Part shown: in pieces, positions 62,424 through 64,000 of the stretch
Layout: every line of letters begins with the position of its first letter
Position numbering within the stretch: the stretch's first letter is position 1
Source of the DNA: Paramicrobacterium humi
Lineage (GTDB): Bacteria; Actinomycetota; Actinomycetes; Actinomycetales; Microbacteriaceae
DNA: 64,000 nt
Direction of reading: 5' to 3'
Assembly: GCF_900105715.1 (NCBI RefSeq)
Contig: NZ_FNRY01000002.1
Location: 1-64,000 of the forward strand
Translations under genes and position numbers: made by a program
Notes under the pieces: model-generated
Database searches by the model: none
What the model was told of the DNA's origin: nothing
The model's input: only the letters and a program-made list of their open reading frames with translations

Positions 62424-63398
62424 CTAGGCGTGCAGGGCTTCGTTGAGCAGAACGCCCGACCCCGAACGCGGCAGAACCTCCACAGCGCCCGTGACCGAGT
62501 TGCGCCGGAACAGCAGCCCCGCGACTCCGCTCAGCTCGACTGCCTTCACACTACGCGACACGGTCGCCTGCGGGTCGACGACACTCACCTTCGTGCCCGC
62601 CGTGACGTAGAGCCCCGCCTCGACGACGCTGTCGTCGCCGATCGAGATGCCGATGCCGGAGTTCGCGCCGAGCAGGGCGCGCTGCCCGATCGAGATGCGC
62701 TGCGTTCCGCCGCCCGAGAGCGTGCCCATGATCGACGCGCCGCCGCCGATGTCGCTGCCGTCGCCCACCACGACGCCCTGCGAGATGCGGCCCTCGACCA
62801 TCGAGGCGCCGAGCGTGCCCGCGTTGTAGTTCACGAAGCCCTCGTGCATCACGGTCGTGCCGGGCGCGAGGTGCGCGCCGAGCCGCACACGGGACGCGTC
62901 GGCGACGCGCACGCGCTCGGCGACGCTCACGTAGTCGGTCATCCGCGGGAACTTGTCGATGCTCACCGCCTGGATGCCCTGCCGCATGAGCGTGGGGCGC
63001 AGCCGGTCGTAGTCGGCGGGCAGCACGGGGCCCGCGTTCGTCCACACGACGGTGGACAAGTGGCCGAAGATGCCGTCGAGCGAGATCGTGTTCGGCGCGA
63101 CCAGAAGGTGCGACAGCAGGTGCAGCCGCAAGTACGCGTCGGACGTGCTCGTGATCGGCTGCGTGAGGTCGGACTCCACAGTGACGACATCGACGGTGAC
63201 CGCGCGCCGCTCGTCCGGCACCGCGAGCTGCTCGAGCTCGGCGGGAGCGATCCACTTCTCCCGTCCGGCCGGAAGCGAGCCGAGCTGGGGGGAGGGGAAC
63301 CAGGTGTCGAGAACGGTGCCGTCGCTCGCGATCGTCGCGAGGCCGTAGCCCCACGCGGATTCGGGCGCGGACGACGTCGGGGAAGAAGCGGAGGTCAT
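62424..63398 (-). CDS. dapD: 2,3,4,5-tetrahydropyridine-2,6-dicarboxylate N-succinyltransferase
   Basis: 324 residues, actinobacterial type. Left-handed beta-helix hexapeptide repeats in the C-terminal half (RVRLGAHLAPGTTVMHEGFVNYNAGTLGASMVEGRISQGVVVGDGSDIGGGASIMGTL, LLGANSGIGISIGDDSVVEAGLYV). Adds succinyl-CoA to tetrahydrodipicolinate, the step before DapC. TAGCCT exactly six bases upstream fixes ATG 63398. Divergent from dapE with 63 bases between the starts. Confidence 0.94.
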   Translation of the reverse strand: MTSASSPTSSAPESAWGYGLATIASDGTVLDTWFPSPQLGSLPAGREKWIAPAELEQLAVPDERRAVTVDVVTVESDLTQPITSTSDAYLRLHLLSHLLVAPNTISLDGIFGHLSTVVWTNAGPVLPADYDRLRPTLMRQGIQAVSIDKFPRMTDYVSVAERVRVADASRVRLGAHLAPGTTVMHEGFVNYNAGTLGASMVEGRISQGVVVGDGSDIGGGASIMGTLSGGGTQRISIGQRALLGANSGIGISIGDDSVVEAGLYVTAGTKVSVVDPQATVSRSVKAVELSGVAGLLFRRNSVTGAVEVLPRSGSGVLLNEALHA

Positions 63399-63404
63399 GC
63401 CTCA

Positions 63405-63410
63405 AGGCTA
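63405..63410 (-). promoter_or_regulatory. -10 hexamer TAGCCT of the dapD leaderless promoter
   Basis: On the minus strand TAGCCT, six bases, then ATG 63398-63396. Confidence 0.6.
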
Positions 63411-63449
63411 CCCAATCCCGCCGAGCCGGAGCTCACGCTGCGGCCGCCG

Positions 63450-63455
63450 TAGACT
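63450..63455 (+). promoter_or_regulatory. -10 hexamer TAGACT of the dapE leaderless promoter
   Basis: TAGACT, six bases, then ATG 63462. It faces the dapD promoter across a 39-base gap between the hexamers. Confidence 0.6.
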
Positions 63456-63461
63456 TGGCCC

Positions 63462-64000
63462 ATGCCCGCTCCGGAACTGGACCTGACCGCCTCCGTCGTC
63501 GACATCGCCCGCCAGCTGTGCGACATCCCCTCCGAGTCGGGGGACGAGAAGGCGATAGCGGATGCCGTGGAGCGCGCCGTCCGCGGCAGGGAGCACCTCG
63601 AAGTGATCCGCGACGGCGACACCGTCATCGCGCGCACCCTGCTCGGTCGCGACAAGCGCGTGGTCATCGCCGGTCACCTCGACACCGTGCCGATCAACGA
63701 CAACGTGCCCTCCCGTTTCGAGACGATCGAGGGTCGTGAGTACCTTTGGGGCCGCGGCTCGGTCGACATGAAGGCGGGCGTCGCCGTGCAGCTCAAGCTC
63801 GCCGCCGAACTCGATGCGCCCCTGACCGACGTGACGTGGATCTGGTACGACCACGAGGAGGTCTCGGCCGAGCTCAACAGCCTCGGCCGCATCGCCGACG
63901 CGCGCCCCGAGCTGCTCGCGGGCGACTTCGCGATCCTCGGCGAGCCGACAGCGGCCGTCGTCGAGGGCGGCTGCAACGGCAGCATCCGCTTCGAAGTGCG
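63462..64000 (+). CDS. dapE: Succinyl-diaminopimelate desuccinylase, cut by the window end
   Basis: About 179 residues visible. M20 metallopeptidase-fold: first metal site VIAGHLDTVPIND, second GRGSVDMKAGVAVQLKLA, and the catalytic Glu pair in WIWYDHEEVSAELNSLGRIA; the last visible part is AAVVEGGCNGSIRFEV. Removes the succinyl group from N-succinyl-diaminopimelate, the step after DapC. The C-terminal half lies beyond 64000. Confidence 0.93.
   Translation, partial: MPAPELDLTASVVDIARQLCDIPSESGDEKAIADAVERAVRGREHLEVIRDGDTVIARTLLGRDKRVVIAGHLDTVPINDNVPSRFETIEGREYLWGRGSVDMKAGVAVQLKLAAELDAPLTDVTWIWYDHEEVSAELNSLGRIADARPELLAGDFAILGEPTAAVVEGGCNGSIRFEV

Overview
The window is high-G+C DNA of about two thirds G+C, with strong third-position G/C bias and frequent GTG starts. 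The gene content (actinobacterial-type dapD, fdxA-dapC, efeUOB with an iron box, an NrtR-linked nad operon, DUF3072 and DUF6186 proteins, MHS and DHA2 transporters) points to an Actinobacterium, most likely Microbacteriaceae. No rRNA, tRNA, CRISPR array, phage or complete insertion sequence was seen. It looks like an ordinary chromosome with a small accessory patch near the left end.

Region by region. 1-2.3 kb: rmuC (partial, -), ychF and a Phd-type antitoxin, all broken by single-base losses that look like consensus errors at a contig end. 2.0-6.8 kb: accessory patch with two toxin-antitoxin modules (2.0-2.7, 4.0-4.7 kb), a two-domain GSTRF-motif protein, a DUF218 protein, a DHFR-like/TfoX fusion and an orphan PIN protein. 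6.8-12 kb: LysR with a divergent MHS transporter, a DHA2 transporter and a third VapBC. 12-24.7 kb: scattered housekeeping and stress genes (acyl-CoA ligase, GNAT proteins, an NhaA-DsbA fusion, MOSC, hydrolase, a broken aldo/keto reductase, a PfkB kinase, a GNAT-DinB fusion). 24.1-26.7 kb: a one-polypeptide anthranilate synthase preceded by a complete Trp attenuator. 26.7-28.6 kb: an FAD monooxygenase with a divergent TetR and palindromic operators. 28.7-34.2 kb: operon nrtR-nadA-nadB-nadC-cysteine desulfurase for de novo NAD synthesis. 34.3-38.9 kb: tandem glycine riboswitch and gcvT-gcvH-gcvP. 38.9-40.2 kb: an AbrB antitoxin with a deleted VapC, and a CPBP protease. 40.3-49.3 kb: peptide ABC transporter (two binding lipoproteins, a double-length permease, a second permease, a double ATPase) interrupted by an antisense PH-domain gene. 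49.6-56.3 kb: typA, azlCD and efeUOB. 56.4-64 kb: fdxA, dapC, gltA, a penicillin-acylase family protein, dapD and dapE (cut by the window end).

Regulation is unusually readable. A tandem Trp-codon leader with a terminator, a tandem glycine riboswitch, a palindrome at nrtR, a TetR operator pair, an IdeR/DtxR-like iron box at efeU and several strong hairpins can be read by eye. At least twelve genes have a TANNNT hexamer exactly six bases before the start codon, the signature of leaderless transcripts; this pattern also fixes several start codons.

Points most worth checking: a Gln in place of the catalytic His of the anthranilate synthase amidotransferase; the leaderless Trp leader; the extended permease and antisense PH gene in the peptide transporter; the fused proteins; the two-domain protein at 2931-3572; and the cluster of single-base losses in the first 2.2 kb.
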